NCBI GenBank assembly: GCA_039090855.1
Contig: CM077013.1
Coordinates: forward strand, 136,421,240-136,485,239
Source of the DNA: Macrothele yani
Lineage: Eukaryota; Arthropoda; Arachnida; Araneae; Macrothelidae
DNA length: 64,000 bases
Direction of reading: 5' to 3'
Shown in pieces: positions 1 through 10,669 of the stretch. The position numbers and the translations under genes are program-made. Position 1 is the first letter of the stretch. The number at the start of each line of letters is the position of its first letter. The notes beneath the pieces are model-generated. The model was given only the letters and a program-made list of their open reading frames with translations, did no database searches and was not told the origin of the DNA.

Positions 1-150
1 CGAGAATTTCAAAACGTGTCATATGACGTCACAAGCTCTCGCTGCCGCCAAGACAACATCAGTCGTCTCCTGGGAATACTTCTCACAGTTGTTTTTTTTT
101 GGTGTCTGCAAGGAGCGAGGGAACACATCGGGTCTCCCTTCGGCTCGCTC

Positions 151-151
<1 letters not shown>

Positions 152-185
<34 letters not shown>
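152..185. repeat. (GA)n microsatellite
   Basis: An uninterrupted GA dinucleotide run of about 34 bp. Short open frames crossing it are low complexity (Ser-Leu or Glu-Arg runs) and are not genes. Confidence 0.95.
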
Positions 186-187
<2 letters not shown>

Positions 188-1151
188 GATATAGGGTGCT
201 ACAATGGTCGTTGATCCCTCCGCTCTTCGTTTGTCGACTAATAAACCTTCGAGTTGCGGTCAAGGAGAACCGTTTCCTGTTCCTCCTTAGAAGCACCTAA
301 GGAACTGTCATCTTCTAGCTGTGTGTTTGTAGGCCAGCGTTTGGAGCACTTCCTCTCAGGACTCATTAAGCTAAAGCAAACCCCCTTCTACAGGTCTTTC
401 TGAAATCCTTTAAGCTATCCCTCACACTCAAAACATGGAAAGGTCCTTTAATAACAGCTGCTTCATTTGGCAGTTATTATAATCATTATATATCTATTTA
501 TCCATTATAGGTCTGCAGGGGAAGAATATTATTTCCCCTTTTAGCCCCGGACTAACTGGAATAAGAATTCGCTTGTCATAAATTACTTTGATCCTGACCA
601 AGAAAAGTAGGGCTCAAATTTAGGAAATGTCGATTATACAACCTATGGCATAACGCCAAAATACTCTTCATCTGCCTTCCCAATGGAGCCCAACCACATT
701 TAACCTCAGTAACTGCTTTTTCTTCAGCATTGTTGATATTAACTCCAGAAACCCTGTGACATCTGGTGGAGTCGATGCCTAGGCGTGTACAGGCTGTTAT
801 TCTCACTAGAGGAGGGACCAACACGCTGTTAGGTAGGTATCAGTAATGCTTTGTCCATTGAGTGTACGTACTTTGGTAATAACAAATTGCTTTCATGAGC
901 ATGAAAAGTTTTGACAGAGCAACCGCATTTCTTACCGTGTCAACAAATTCTACGTATTTCAAAATGTAGATGTACCATCCGTAAGTCACCATCTGTAAAG
1001 AGAAGTGTTGAAAAACAATTTACATGCATCTTTGTACATAGGTACATGAATGCATACAAGGTGTGTCAATCAAGTTCTATTAATGAATGGCAAAAATGAG
1101 CGACAGATAATATTTAAGAAAGCTTAATGTAGTGGCCTTAAAAATGATCCC

Positions 1152-1153
<2 letters not shown>
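186..1153. other. Unassigned sequence
   Basis: I see no gene, terminal repeat or recognisable transposon protein here. The flank at 1-151 is equally featureless. Confidence 0.5.

Positions 1154-1190
<37 letters not shown>
1154..1190. repeat. (CA)n microsatellite
   Basis: A pure CA run of about 37 bp. Confidence 0.95.
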
Positions 1191-1193
<3 letters not shown>

Positions 1194-1869
1194 GATTGGA
1201 TACAATGCACTTTTGTCATCCTTCGTAATATAGCTGAAAGCTATTGAAAATGTCTTCCTTTGTTATCTTCTGCACTTGCGCAGTCACCAGTGCTGAAACT
1301 GGCCGAAAGTCCGAAGTCGAGCCCGGACCGGAACCGGGTTTAGACGGGATCGGACTGCATAATACTTACTGAAGTTCGGGATCGGGATCTGAGAAGGAGA
1401 GAATTTTCTTCCTGATTTTTAATGTGATTTTGTATGATTTAGCACACGAGACTTCGACAACTGGTTCTGGATGGAAATTGGTAATTCGGCAGGGCTATTC
1501 GTTCCTGGATTGGGTAACAAATACTTATAAGGCCATAAATTGCTGGATTCGAAGGGAAGATTTCTTCAAAAACTATAAATAGTAGATAGCACTCTGATAA
1601 AATTTTGCCCATCCCACCACATGGCAGCTCCCTGCTACTTCTGTTGAGCAACGTACGACGTGGATTGCTGAGCAGCCCTATTTTTCCTAGTGCCTCCCCC
1701 ACCCCCGAAGCATTTCAGGAAGAAATAAGTGGTCAAAGAAACTATAGAAATAGATAAATGCCCCTTCCCCACTCCGCAGTTCCGTTTAGAAAGACATCAG
1801 TTAATTGCACGCGGAGGAAAGAGTGCTAGTGTGGATGAGATTTTTTTAATGCCTAAACAGATTAATCAT
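1191..1869. other. Unassigned sequence with stray minisatellite-like motifs
   Basis: No convincing gene. Around 1310-1395 there are GC-rich phrases (gaagttcgggatcgggat and similar) that resemble the minisatellite starting near 1870, so this may be a decayed outlier of that array. Confidence 0.4.
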
Positions 1870-3062
1870 AGTTTTCGGGCTCGTTCGATCTCGGGCTAAT
1901 ATACTTCGCGCTCGGGATGACATACTTCGGGCTCGGACTAACATACTTCCTGCTCGTGCTGACATACTACGGGCTATGGCTGACATACTTCGGGCTCGGG
2001 CTGACAACTTCGGGGTGGTACTAACATACTTCAGCCTCGGGATGACATACTTCGGGCTCGGGATGATATACTTCGGGCTCGAGATGACATACTTTGGGCT
2101 CGGGATGACATACTTCGGGCTCGGGATGAAATACTTCGGGCTCGGACTGACATACTGCGGGCTCGGGCTGACATACTTCGGGTTCGGGCTGACATACTTT
2201 GGGCTCGGGCTGACATACTTCGGGCTCGGGATGACATACTTCGAGCTTGGACTAACATACTTCGGGCTATGGTTGACATACGTCGAGCTCGAGCTGACGC
2301 ACTTCAGCTAAGATTAACATATTCAAGGCTCGGATTAACATATTTCGGGCTGTGACTAACATACTTCGGGCTCGGGCTGGCATAACCTCGGGCCCCAGCT
2401 GACAAATTTCGGGCTCCGCCTAACATACTTCGTGCTCGTGCTGACATACTCCGGGCTATGGCTGACATACTTCGGGATATGGCTGACATACTTCGGGCTC
2501 GGGCGACAACTTCGGGGTGATACTAACATACTTCTGGCTCGGGATGACATACTTTGGGCTCAGGATGACATACTTCGGGCTCGGGATGACATACTTTGGG
2601 ATCGGGATGACATACTTCGGGATCGGGATGACGTACTTCGGGCTCGGGATGAAATATTTCGGGTTCGGACTAACATAGTTCGGGCTCAAGCTGACATACT
2701 TCGAGCTCGGGCTGATATACTTCGAGCTTCGACTAACATACTTTGGGCTATGGTTGACATACTTCGAGCTCGAGCTGACGTACTTCAGCTAAAATTAACA
2801 TATTCGGGGCTCGGATTAACATACAGTATTTCAAGCTCGGACTAACATACTTTGGGCTCGGGCTGACAACGTAGGGGTGGCACTAACATACTTTGGGCTC
2901 GGGCTGATATACTTCGGGCTTGGACTAACATACTTCGTGCTCAGGCTGACATACTTTAGGCTCGGATTAACATATTTCGGACTTGGACTAAAATACTTCG
3001 GGCTCGGGCTGACATAATTCGGGCTCGGACTGATACACTTCGGGCTTGGGCTCTTAAAACTG
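1870..3062. repeat. 21-bp minisatellite with higher-order structure
   Basis: About 1.2 kb of tandem copies of a 21-bp unit close to tacttcgggctcgggctgac, with substitutions and a few indels. Longer blocks recur: a variant stretch containing a 'gacaacttcggggtg' unit appears near 2002, 2503 and 2865, and a variant containing 'cttcagcta' appears near 2305 and 2785. The array therefore seems to have grown by copying multi-unit blocks of roughly 360-500 bp. Because 21 is a multiple of three, both strands carry open frames (repeats like FGLGLTY on plus, SARARSM on minus). I regard these as by-products, not proteins. Confidence 0.9.
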
Positions 3063-3809
3063 AGCCCCAACTCAGCACTGGTAGTCAGCTTCTTTGAATA
3101 TGCAAACTGACAGCAAATATCTTCCCTTTCATCGCTAATTTCAATCTATCAAACAAACAAAAATTAGTCAACCTGTGCTAGATCAGGTTCAACACAACAC
3201 CGACCCTCTTGGCTAGAAACTTCTTTACTATCTGTACCTAATGAGAAGGTATATTGTCGTGAAGACTCAATACCTTTCCTTCAGGTACAGTGATCGTGAC
3301 TGCACAAAGAGCTGTCCTACACAACAAATGCGCTTCAACAATCGCAGGATCAGAACTTGAACATAGAATTTAGCAATCATATTTTCTCCTTCTGGAATGA
3401 ATTTCTTGCGGATAATTACATCTCTATCAGAAAATATTATGAGCACAGTGAGAATTCTTCGAAGTCCCTTCCTTTGTGGAAAAGTTTGAACAAGTCGAAA
3501 ACACACGTTGAAGCTACTGCTATCTCACCGTAAACTCCTTTCAGCGTTGCAAGCGTTTACGATGCGTATTCTCCCAATTTAATGAGGATTTGATATTGGT
3601 TCTTTGCTCTGTTCTTGCTCGCTAACATGGCGCTCCTGCATCGCCTGCTGCGACAGTGTCTCTGTGCCATACCATTTCTCACAGCCCCGTGACTTTTATG
3701 GACATGTTCGTTCATGTACCTGACAGCGTCGTGCACGTTACCGCACCTCTCACAACCTTTCCTTTTACACATTGTGACAGCATACATGGAATTATATTGG
3801 CATCCATAA
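3063..3809. other. Unassigned sequence; weak zinc-finger-like frame on minus
   Basis: No transposon ends are visible. A minus-strand frame at about 3557-3809 encodes a Cys-rich peptide with a C..C then H....H spacing (CERCGNVHDAVRYMNEHVHK and on) that resembles one C2H2 finger. It runs straight into the terminal repeat of the Tc1 element beginning at 3810, so its upstream part is cut. It could be a piece of a host or transposon zinc-finger gene, or chance. Confidence 0.25.
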
Positions 3810-5373
3810 TACACTGGTGTGCAAATATTAAGGACGAGACGGTTTTTCTAATGTAACGTCGTGCAGAAGTGCTCCATATCGACTCAAATCATACCATAAG
3901 ATCCCCAAGATGTACGAATATGGGACAAGTGAGCAAACCCGTCCAAACAAGGAATCCAAAGGATACAAAGGCACTTTATTGAAAAGGTAGCTTCGAGCAC
4001 AACTGGGAAGAAGAGAAACGTCCATGTGACAGGGGGCTGCCAAGAAAAAGCCAGTCTTTAGTAGGGGATATGATCACTCCTGACTGCGTTGCAGGATTTA
4101 CAACGTCTGTCCATGCTGAGGACGAGGTTGTCAAGGAGCTGTTGAGGCATAGCGGCCCATTCCTCTTGTAGCACCAATCGCAGCTGTGGAATCCTTCCTG
4201 GCGGCTGGTGACGTGCTTACAAGCGTCTCCCGAGACGGTCCCACACGTATTCGATTGGATTTAGGTACGGGGACCTTACGAGCCAATCCATGCGTTGAAT
4301 ATCTTCACTCTCCAACAGCTTTGCGACAGCCACTGTACGATGAGGTGTAGCGTTGTCGTCCATGAAGAGGAACTCAGGACCTACAGCCCCTTTAAACAGA
4401 TGCACGTGAGGCAGGAGAACCTCGGTACAATAGCGGACACCAGTGACTGAACCTCCTTGGAAGATGTGGTGGTCAGTACGGCTATTAAGCATGATACCGC
4501 CCCAAACGAGAACTCCGCTACCTCCAAACTCGTCCCTTTCGATGACGTTGGAGGTGTGATTGCGTGTTCCCTGCTCTCTCCAGATGTGTACACGTCCAGA
4601 ATCGCTCGTGAGATTAAATCGACTCTCATCCGTAAAGAGAACTCGACCCCATTGCTGATGTGTCCAGTTCTTGTGTTCCTGGTACCACAGAAACCGCTGT
4701 CTCCGATGAGCAGGTGTTAATGGCACACACCGTATTGTTCGTCGTGCAAATAGACCACCTTTGTGCAGCCTCCTGGCCACGGTAAAACGCGATAACGGAC
4801 GTCCAGTTGTCTGTTGCATGTGCCTTGCTATTTCTCCCGCTGCCTGCCGTCTGTCTCTTTTCGCCTGTAGGACAATATACCGGTCGTCCGCCGCCGTGGT
4901 TGCTCGTGGACGACCACTGCTAAACTCTTGGACAGCTGTTCCTGTCGTTTGAAATGCTCTCCAAGCTCGTGAAACGATGCTGTGAGCGATCCCGAACTCC
5001 TCGGCCACACTAGTCACACCTCGACTTTCTTCCAACTTCCCAATGACGCGACCTCGGGTAAAGTCATCCAGATGTTGTCGACTGGATTGCCTGTTGGCCA
5101 TATCACACGGTGGAAGCAACTCGACGTCGTTCAAACCGATGTACACCGTGCAATAGCTTTCACCGAATTGCTGAACGTTCACCACCGCTTCTGTGCTTTA
5201 TACCCTTCCAACAGTCCACCCAACCCCCCTTACGTCATGCTGCATATATGCGCATGCCAAACTGTAGCGTACCCTAATCTATCTCCTGAGTGGTCTTTCG
5301 GTCCGTTCTGCCAGCTCGTTTCGCTGTTATGCTAATTTCTCCTCTTCGTCCTTAATTTTTGCACATTAGTGTA
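3810..5373 (-). mobile_element. Tc1-type DNA transposon, near-complete
   Basis: Terminal inverted repeats close to tacactggtgtgcaaatatt lie at 3810-3835 and, inverted, at about 5348-5373. TA dinucleotides at both outer edges fit Tc1/mariner target duplication. Length is about 1.56 kb with a single transposase on the minus strand. It is the best-preserved DNA transposon in the window. A relative with the same protein subfamily is at 18903-20444. Confidence 0.9.
4058..5101 (-). pseudogene. Tc1-family transposase, one in-frame stop
   Basis: Cut-and-paste transposase acting on the surrounding inverted repeats in the nucleus. I chose the Met at 5101 (MANRQSSRQHLDDFTRG) because the relative at 20182 starts at the matching place; the frame is open further upstream to 5185. 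N-terminal paired-type helix-turn-helix DNA-binding segments are followed by a DDE core: first Asp in FTDESRFNL, second in MDDNATPHRT, Glu in NPIEYVWD. The spacing between second Asp and Glu is 34 residues, as in the Tc1 family. The frame reaches a TAA at 4217-4219, but reading on in the same frame gives 52 more residues ending HIPY at 4058, which align with the C-terminus of the relative near 19154. The only visible lesion is therefore one nonsense codon after the catalytic Glu. Activity is doubtful but the inactivation is recent. Confidence 0.88.
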
Positions 5374-6510
5374 ATAGTACCACTAAGTTGTTATCTGAGT
5401 TTAAAGGTTAACTCTTGACGACAAAGTTCAATTTTTCTGTTTCTAACAAAAACAAATATCGGTATTATTGCAATACATGTCAGGCTGTGGTGAACACGTT
5501 CACACAAATAAATTTTTTTAAGGGAACTTTTTATGAATACAAAGTTTTCAAGGGTCACATCAATGATATCTCGTGCTGAAAGGTTAAAGTAAATTGTAGA
5601 AACAATAGCTGTCAGAGGCAAGATTTACAAAAAAACTTTAGCCGAATTAAACTGCAGAGCTAAAAAAGATTTCATTTACAATTTAAAATCAGCAAAAGAC
5701 AGACACAAGATCTTTCACATCCGCGATTTTTACTGGGGAATTATACATTTCGCATTTTTCTGAATTTTGCTGGTTTTTAAGGGTTTTCAAGTTACATTAC
5801 TGGATGTTGATAATAACGCTTTAGAAAAATTAAAAAAATTAAAATTTCAACGTCCGTGACTCACGCAGTACTTTAGTTTTCCGAAATTACGACAAAGGTG
5901 AGTCATTGTCATAAAATGCAAATTCAAACGTATCCTATACTTCTGAGTTTCGAAGAAAACTTCCTATAAAGAGTCTTGAGAAGGCTGGAATGCATAGCAT
6001 ATGTGATACAGATTTCTCCTTCGATTCGAAGTGCATGCTGCTGGTCCTTCGAGAGCATATCCCAGTAAAATTGCTAATACGCATTACCGCACAATTATAA
6101 GTACAAGAAAGCCAGTCAAGGCTTAGTAGACTGAATCTATGGTACCCCGGAAAAGCAAGCCTATAGTTGATGTGTTCATCAAACTTTAGTTATGAAAATC
6201 ATAGATCATCTATAACAAGAAATGTCGAGCACATAAGTCAGCTTCTTATTAATAATTACACCATAAGCTCTCAGAATGACTTCCTTACTTACATAGTAAT
6301 AACGATTGGTTATGGACGACCTCCTGTGACGAAAATAGTTCCCAATTGAAATCATTATAACGTTAAAAATACATGCCGCAAACTAATCCGGCTTGCGTAT
6401 TCGTAAACAGCATGGAGTCCACTTCGCGTACTGCGCGATACATCGTGCGCCCGACGCTCCCTGTGCGAGGGGAGATGATGCAATATTTCTGGGTGTGCTG
6501 TCGCGTTTAA
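5374..6510. other. Unassigned AT-rich sequence
   Basis: No supported gene. Short frames have no recognisable domains. Confidence 0.5.
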
Positions 6511-6830
6511 CTCAGTCTATCTCGGCAACCGTGAGAGCAACACGACTGTGTACTTTTAAAGCTCTCGACGAGATCTATTCAAATATACGAAGGACATTGT
6601 GCAGTGGTTTGAGCTGAACATTTAAAAAAATGTTTTCTCGTGGACCGGTGAACACTTTTGAAAATAGCGTGGTTTATCTGGACAACCGTGAGAGTAACAC
6701 GACTGTACATGGTATCGTTTTAAAGTTCTCGACGAGATCTATTCAAATAGATAAAGAACATATCGCAGTGGTTTAAACTGAAAGTTTTAAAAAATGTTTT
6801 CGTGTGAACGAGTTAACATTTTCGAACAAT
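6511..6830. repeat. Two-copy tandem duplication, about 157 bp each
   Basis: The segment 6511-6667 is followed directly by a diverged copy at 6668-6830. Both contain 'caaccgtgagag', 'cgacgagatctattcaaat', 'gcagtggttt' and an A-rich 'ttaaaaaatgtttt'. Divergence (point changes and small indels) suggests an old duplication. No coding content is evident. Confidence 0.85.
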
Positions 6831-7382
6831 GCCGAGGAATTCGAAGAATGAACGCGTGCAAAAGTGGAGAAAATCAAAACAAGAGGCAAAAGCAAGTGAC
6901 GAGGAATGTAAGAAGCCCGAGAAGACAGAGCACCACGTTGGGTAATTCGTGTATATATCTGCTTTGTGTTCATAATGTATAAATTATGTAAGCTATTTTT
7001 GATATCATAGACCTGTGCTGGCTATAACAAATTAAACAAACGCATTGAACCCATGCTCGACTGGCCTATTTCAACTCTCCGATCTGCAAGTCGTAGTCTT
7101 ACGTTCCAAACTGAGGACTCAATCAGAACTAAGCCTACCTGTACTTTTTTCTGTCAATGTTACCTATTCCATAAATAAGACAGATATCGGAGAGCTATTA
7201 TCGAGCTAAAACAGAAGCTAAGGTTCGATAGTTGTTCTCGACCTAAGATCGGAAATCTTTTAACGTGTCTCTGGAGCATTAGGACTTCAGTGTTTCCAAA
7301 ACGTCGTGTCAGACTAGCCATTGCTCACGGTAGCAAAAAAAAGTTAGCAATCTCACATAGTGGACGAAGAAATTTATCTAAG
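6831..7382. other. Unassigned sequence
   Basis: Nothing recognisable. Confidence 0.45.
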
Positions 7383-7545
7383 GGGGAACAACCATTGAAG
7401 AAAATCCAAAGAATGGGAGGCTGTCAACTGGGGAAACTGATTGCAAACGGAAATTCATGGATAACTTGATTCTCGCGAACAAAAGCATGAGCGTCTGGGA
7501 GATAACTGATCACTTGTATTATGATAATTGATTTTTGCTGTCAAA
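7383..7545 (+). pseudogene. Mariner transposase remnant (N-terminal part)
   Basis: One frame reads GGTTIEENPKNGRLSTGETD and then a segment ending MSVWEITDHL. This resembles the conserved mariner/SETMAR stretch between the two helix-turn-helix motifs (acidic-rich, then PRSGRPS, then a helix with R..T...IA..L). The catalytic half and the terminal repeats are not seen. It is a short, heavily decayed relic. Confidence 0.5.
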
Positions 7546-7566
7546 AAGAATATGAGGACTACATGG

Positions 7567-7685
7567 GTGAAGTGCATGTCAAAACGGCAAGTAGCGGTGA
7601 TAATAGCTTAAATGACAAAGCTTTCGGCACGGGAGAAGAATGATGTAGGTTCGAGTTTCGCCACCTTCAAATTTGTGTTCCCCAG
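7567..7685 (+). repeat. Degraded LTR of the tRNA-bearing TRIM family
   Basis: It shares the order of elements found at 45948-46426: a 'cggcaagtagc.gtgataa' stretch, a tRNA-like A-box remnant (tagcttaaatgacaaagc), then a B-box-like gttcgagtttcgcc followed by 'caaatttgtgtt'. Edges are eroded and I see no target-site duplication. Confidence 0.55.
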
Positions 7686-8138
7686 GCTAATCACTGCTGA
7701 CATCTATTTCCCTATTTTAACTGGCCAAAGCAGTCCTTAAGCATAGTAGCCCGTCACGCAGTCCTCCACGATCACTTGGAAGACCGCTTAGCCATCTACA
7801 GGGATTTTAATTATTTTATTCACTTCTTGTATGCTTAAGGGACCATACTGTTACACCATCGATCATGGACGCCATTCTAACTGATTCCCATATTTTCTTA
7901 GCGTCTCTGCTATAAGTTATTGCCAAAGCTTATGCAATGTATTCCTTTATCGATCATAGTTAACCACTCTTCTAGTTAACCACTATATGTTTCAGAGCTC
8001 AAACATTTCCTGCTGATCTTCATACGTTTGGATTTTCTTGATCTCCTAATTCCGCATGTTTCATCGTCATTGCTTTTGTTATTAAAGCGCATACAATTTA
8101 CGTATTTTCCATACTTTCATAAGTGACACCATATATGC
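7686..8138. other. Unassigned sequence
   Basis: Nothing recognisable. Confidence 0.45.
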
Positions 8139-8385
8139 TATGGTAACAAAAGCCACCGGGCACCTAGAAGAGCAACACTACATAGCATTTATTGACATAT
8201 ATTAGCACACTGTCGGTTCACCTTTTGCCTTAATGCGTGCACTGACCCTTCGAGACATGCTTTCGACAAGGTTTTGAAACACAGCGATAGGTATGCGCTT
8301 CCATTCAGTACATAATGCTGCCGCTAACTGTTGCTTACTAGTAGGCCTTGGTTCCAAACTTCTTATGCGCCGCTCTAATTCATCC

Positions 8386-8565
8386 TATAACGAAGTAAAT
8401 TTCTCCGTCATTTTTATCCGCGCCGGGGTTCGAACCCGGATCCCCTCATTCCGGAATAAGTCACTCTACCAATTGAGCTACGCTGACGTTTTATTCTGAT
8501 TCCTATCTGCCTTTATGTCGTGTGCGTCCTTCTGACAGATACGTCACATCTCCTGGTACGTTACA
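8386..8565 (-). repeat. Solo LTR of the tRNA-bearing TRIM, TSD ATCC
   Basis: A 180-bp unit, the same length as each LTR of the complete element at 10670-11183. It is flanked by the perfect 4-bp direct repeat ATCC at 8382-8385 and 8566-8569. On the minus strand it begins TGTAACGTACCAGG and ends CTTCGTTATA. It sits inside the Tc1 transposase frame and so post-dates that element. Confidence 0.9.
8417..8487 (-). other. tRNA-like cloverleaf inside the solo LTR
   Basis: On minus it reads GTCAGCGTAGCTCAATTGG and on to GGGTTCGAACCCC, then CGCGGA. The A box (TAGCTCAATTGG) and B box (GGTTCGAACCC) match Pol III internal promoter consensus. D- and T-stems pair; the anticodon arm is a palindrome around TTCCGGAA, which does not give a standard 7-nt loop. 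I do not call it a functional tRNA gene. Confidence 0.85.
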
Positions 8566-9254
8566 ATCCCTTAAGTGATCTATGGAATTAAGAGCAGGGT
8601 TCTGTGCTGGCCAGTCCACACACGATGCGGAATTATCGAAAAACCACGCCGCAGTCCTTGCTTTATGGCTGAGTGCATTATCCTGCAGGTACCAACAAGA
8701 CTCGGTTCCACAGTATTGCCACAGAGTTGGTAGGGCATAATTGTCCAGAATATCGAGGTAGACGTGTTGGTTAGCAGGTTTGTCCACCACGATAACAAAT
8801 GGGATGGGGCCATACCACAAAAAAACAAACCCCACACGAGTACACTGCCGGCTCCAAACTTGACCGTAGGAACAGTACACTGTGGTAAATAGCGTTACCC
8901 AGGCTGACGCCATACCCACACACGGCCATCAGACTGATGGGTCGTCTAACTGTATTTATCAGTATATAGGACCCGTTTCCATTGATCTACGGTCCACGAT
9001 AAATGTTCTTTACACCATGCTAAACGACGAGTAGCATTGGGAGTGGAGATGAAAGGCTTATGAGCAACCGCACGACCACAGTAACCCACGGAATGAAGTT
9101 CTCTGAGAATGGTATGTCTACATACCGGGGTTCCATCATTTTACTCACTTGTACACTGAGGTCTTGTGAAGTACTGCATCGATTAGCTGTAACGACTCTG
9201 CTGAGGCTTCGACGTCCTCTATCACTGATTTTCTTTGGCCTTCCTCTTGTTTTC

Positions 9255-9615
9255 ATTTTTTTTATTGAGCCTGTTGGTACAGTGACTTACAGGCAGACAT
9301 AAACAGGAGACAGAAATTACACAGCAACAAGCACATATCGTACATTGTTGACAACATGCCAAATGATCAATGTACGCAGATATAGACAGTGTTGATCATG
9401 TAACACATTGTGAACAGGTATACACCTAACATGGATTTTATAGTATATTAAATGACCAATACACACAGATAATCTGTGCTGGACAAGTAACCTATTGAGA
9501 GCCAGTGCCGTAAGACAAACACAAACATCCATGCCTCACCGGGATTCGAACCCGGACCCAACTAGAGCGAATGATCATAAGCCAGCGCCTTAGACCACTG
9601 CGCCAGCAGGGAGGC
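9255..9615 (-). mobile_element. tRNA-headed SINE with an atypical body
   Basis: The head at 9533-9615, read on minus, is a tRNA-like segment (ggcgcagtggtctaaggcgc, then gttcgaatcccgg). It is the same head as the SINEs at 58937 and 50695, but the next roughly 270 bp differ from their body and end in an A-rich tail (T-run at about 9258-9266 on plus). It splits the Tc1 transposase. The flanking host segments (ctttggccttcctcttgttt and tgtggtctgccggtacgttt) look like a diverged target-site duplication of about 20 bp. Confidence 0.75.
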
Positions 9616-9923
9616 TTTATGTGGTCTGCCGGTACGTTTTGCTGCTTCAATCACGCCATGTCTTCAACTTATTCAATACATCCAAAACAGTTGACTTTGG
9701 TATGTTTAAACGTATCTCGGTTTATCTTATGCACAACCACTAATATAACATTCAACAATCTTTCCTTTCTCAAAGTCAATTCTCTCTCTCCGCGACATTT
9801 TCACTCAATCTCACAGTGCGATATGATCGTGGTCAGCTGCAGGCTTGTTTTTATACATCTTAACAAAGCAGCAAATCCGTTCATTTACTTTTGAATGGGT
9901 GTCCGGTGACTTTTGTCAATATA

Positions 9924-10183
9924 ATTTATATGATTCAGTCAGTGTCAATGTACCGGTAACCGATCACACACATTTTTTTTGTGTTTCAATTTAATTTTCA
10001 CCGTCATGCTCTGGTAATTGGCGTTATCGTATTCCAGCATTCACACCCTTGTAATTGACAACTACATATTCAACCGTCTATATCTTTCCAGTAGTTTCTT
10101 AAATACGAAATTCTCTGATTAGGTGTGTTTAACACAAATATCACCAAGCGCATTTCTCTAATGCCGTAACTTTAAGAAACCTT
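9924..10183. other. Unassigned sequence
   Basis: Nothing recognisable. Confidence 0.4.
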
Positions 10184-10476
10184 ACACTGTTAAAATTTTT
10201 GTGGTAGGTTGCACTGTTAAAATTGTCAAAAAATGGTACTACACTAGCTACACCACCTTCTGAGAAAAGACACACTATTGTGTAGTGCAAATAAAACCAA
10301 CAACATGGTACTACCTTGTACCATAATGTGGTGTAAAGTTGCACCATAACGTGGTGCAAATTTACTTCATGTTGGTTTTATTTGCTCCAGACAATGGTGT
10401 ATCTTTTCTCAAAAATTGGTTTAGCTAGTGTAGAACCATTTTTGGTGCAACCTACCACAACATTTTTTAACAGTGT
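10184..10476. repeat. Fold-back (long inverted repeat) element
   Basis: The left arm begins acactgttaaaa. The right arm ends ttttttaacagtgt at 10476, its complement. The arms correspond over about 120 bp each (for example 'gtggtaggttgca' pairs with 'tgcaacctaccac', and 'gcaaataaaaccaac' with 'gttggttttatttgc'). The centre near 10320-10355 contains shorter near-palindromes. No coding potential; it resembles a fold-back MITE. A short related phrase (gcactgttaaaattgtcaaa) recurs near 12020. Confidence 0.85.
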
Positions 10477-10669
10477 ACGTTCCTAGGCACGGTCTCTTTT
10501 CCAGAGATATCATTTTTGGTGAGGTATCATGTAAGACTTTGCAAGAAGCTTCGCATATTGGGATTATTACTTATTTTTTGTTACCCATAATATAATTTTA
10601 AAAGAATATTACTGTTATTTCACGCCATTTACGAAAAGAATCGTGTAGATAATTTTGGTACATACATTT

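Larger units (their letters stand above)
8202..9770 (-). pseudogene. Tc1-like transposase, split by an LTR and a SINE
   Basis: Reading downwards: an HTH-type N-terminus (IPKSTVLDVLNKLKTW, then after a frameshift GVIEAAKRTGRPHK), a SINE, then KTRGRPKKISDRGRRSLSRV, a central region ending TDKYS with a stop, the second catalytic motif LQDNALSHKARTAA, and LNSIDHLRD. In the last motif the expected Glu of the DDE triad is Asp. The LTR at 8386-8565 interrupts the frame exactly after HLRD. Beyond it the C-terminus resumes as DELERRIRSLEPRPTSKQQ and ends with a stop at 8202-8204. Frameshifts, stops, the altered catalytic residue and two insertions make it non-functional. Confidence 0.82.
8139..9923 (-). 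mobile_element. Tc1-like transposon with two nested insertions
   Basis: The left end tatggtaacaaaagccaccg matches the inverted right end (ttgacaaaagtcaccggac read on minus) near 9900-9923, with TA at both outer edges. Removing the solo LTR (8386-8565) and the SINE (about 9255-9615) leaves about 1.24 kb, a normal Tc1 size. Confidence 0.82.

Noticed and set aside
1976..2845. Frames of 77-137 codons on both strands
   Set aside because: By-product of a 21-bp tandem repeat; heptapeptide repeats with no constraint visible.
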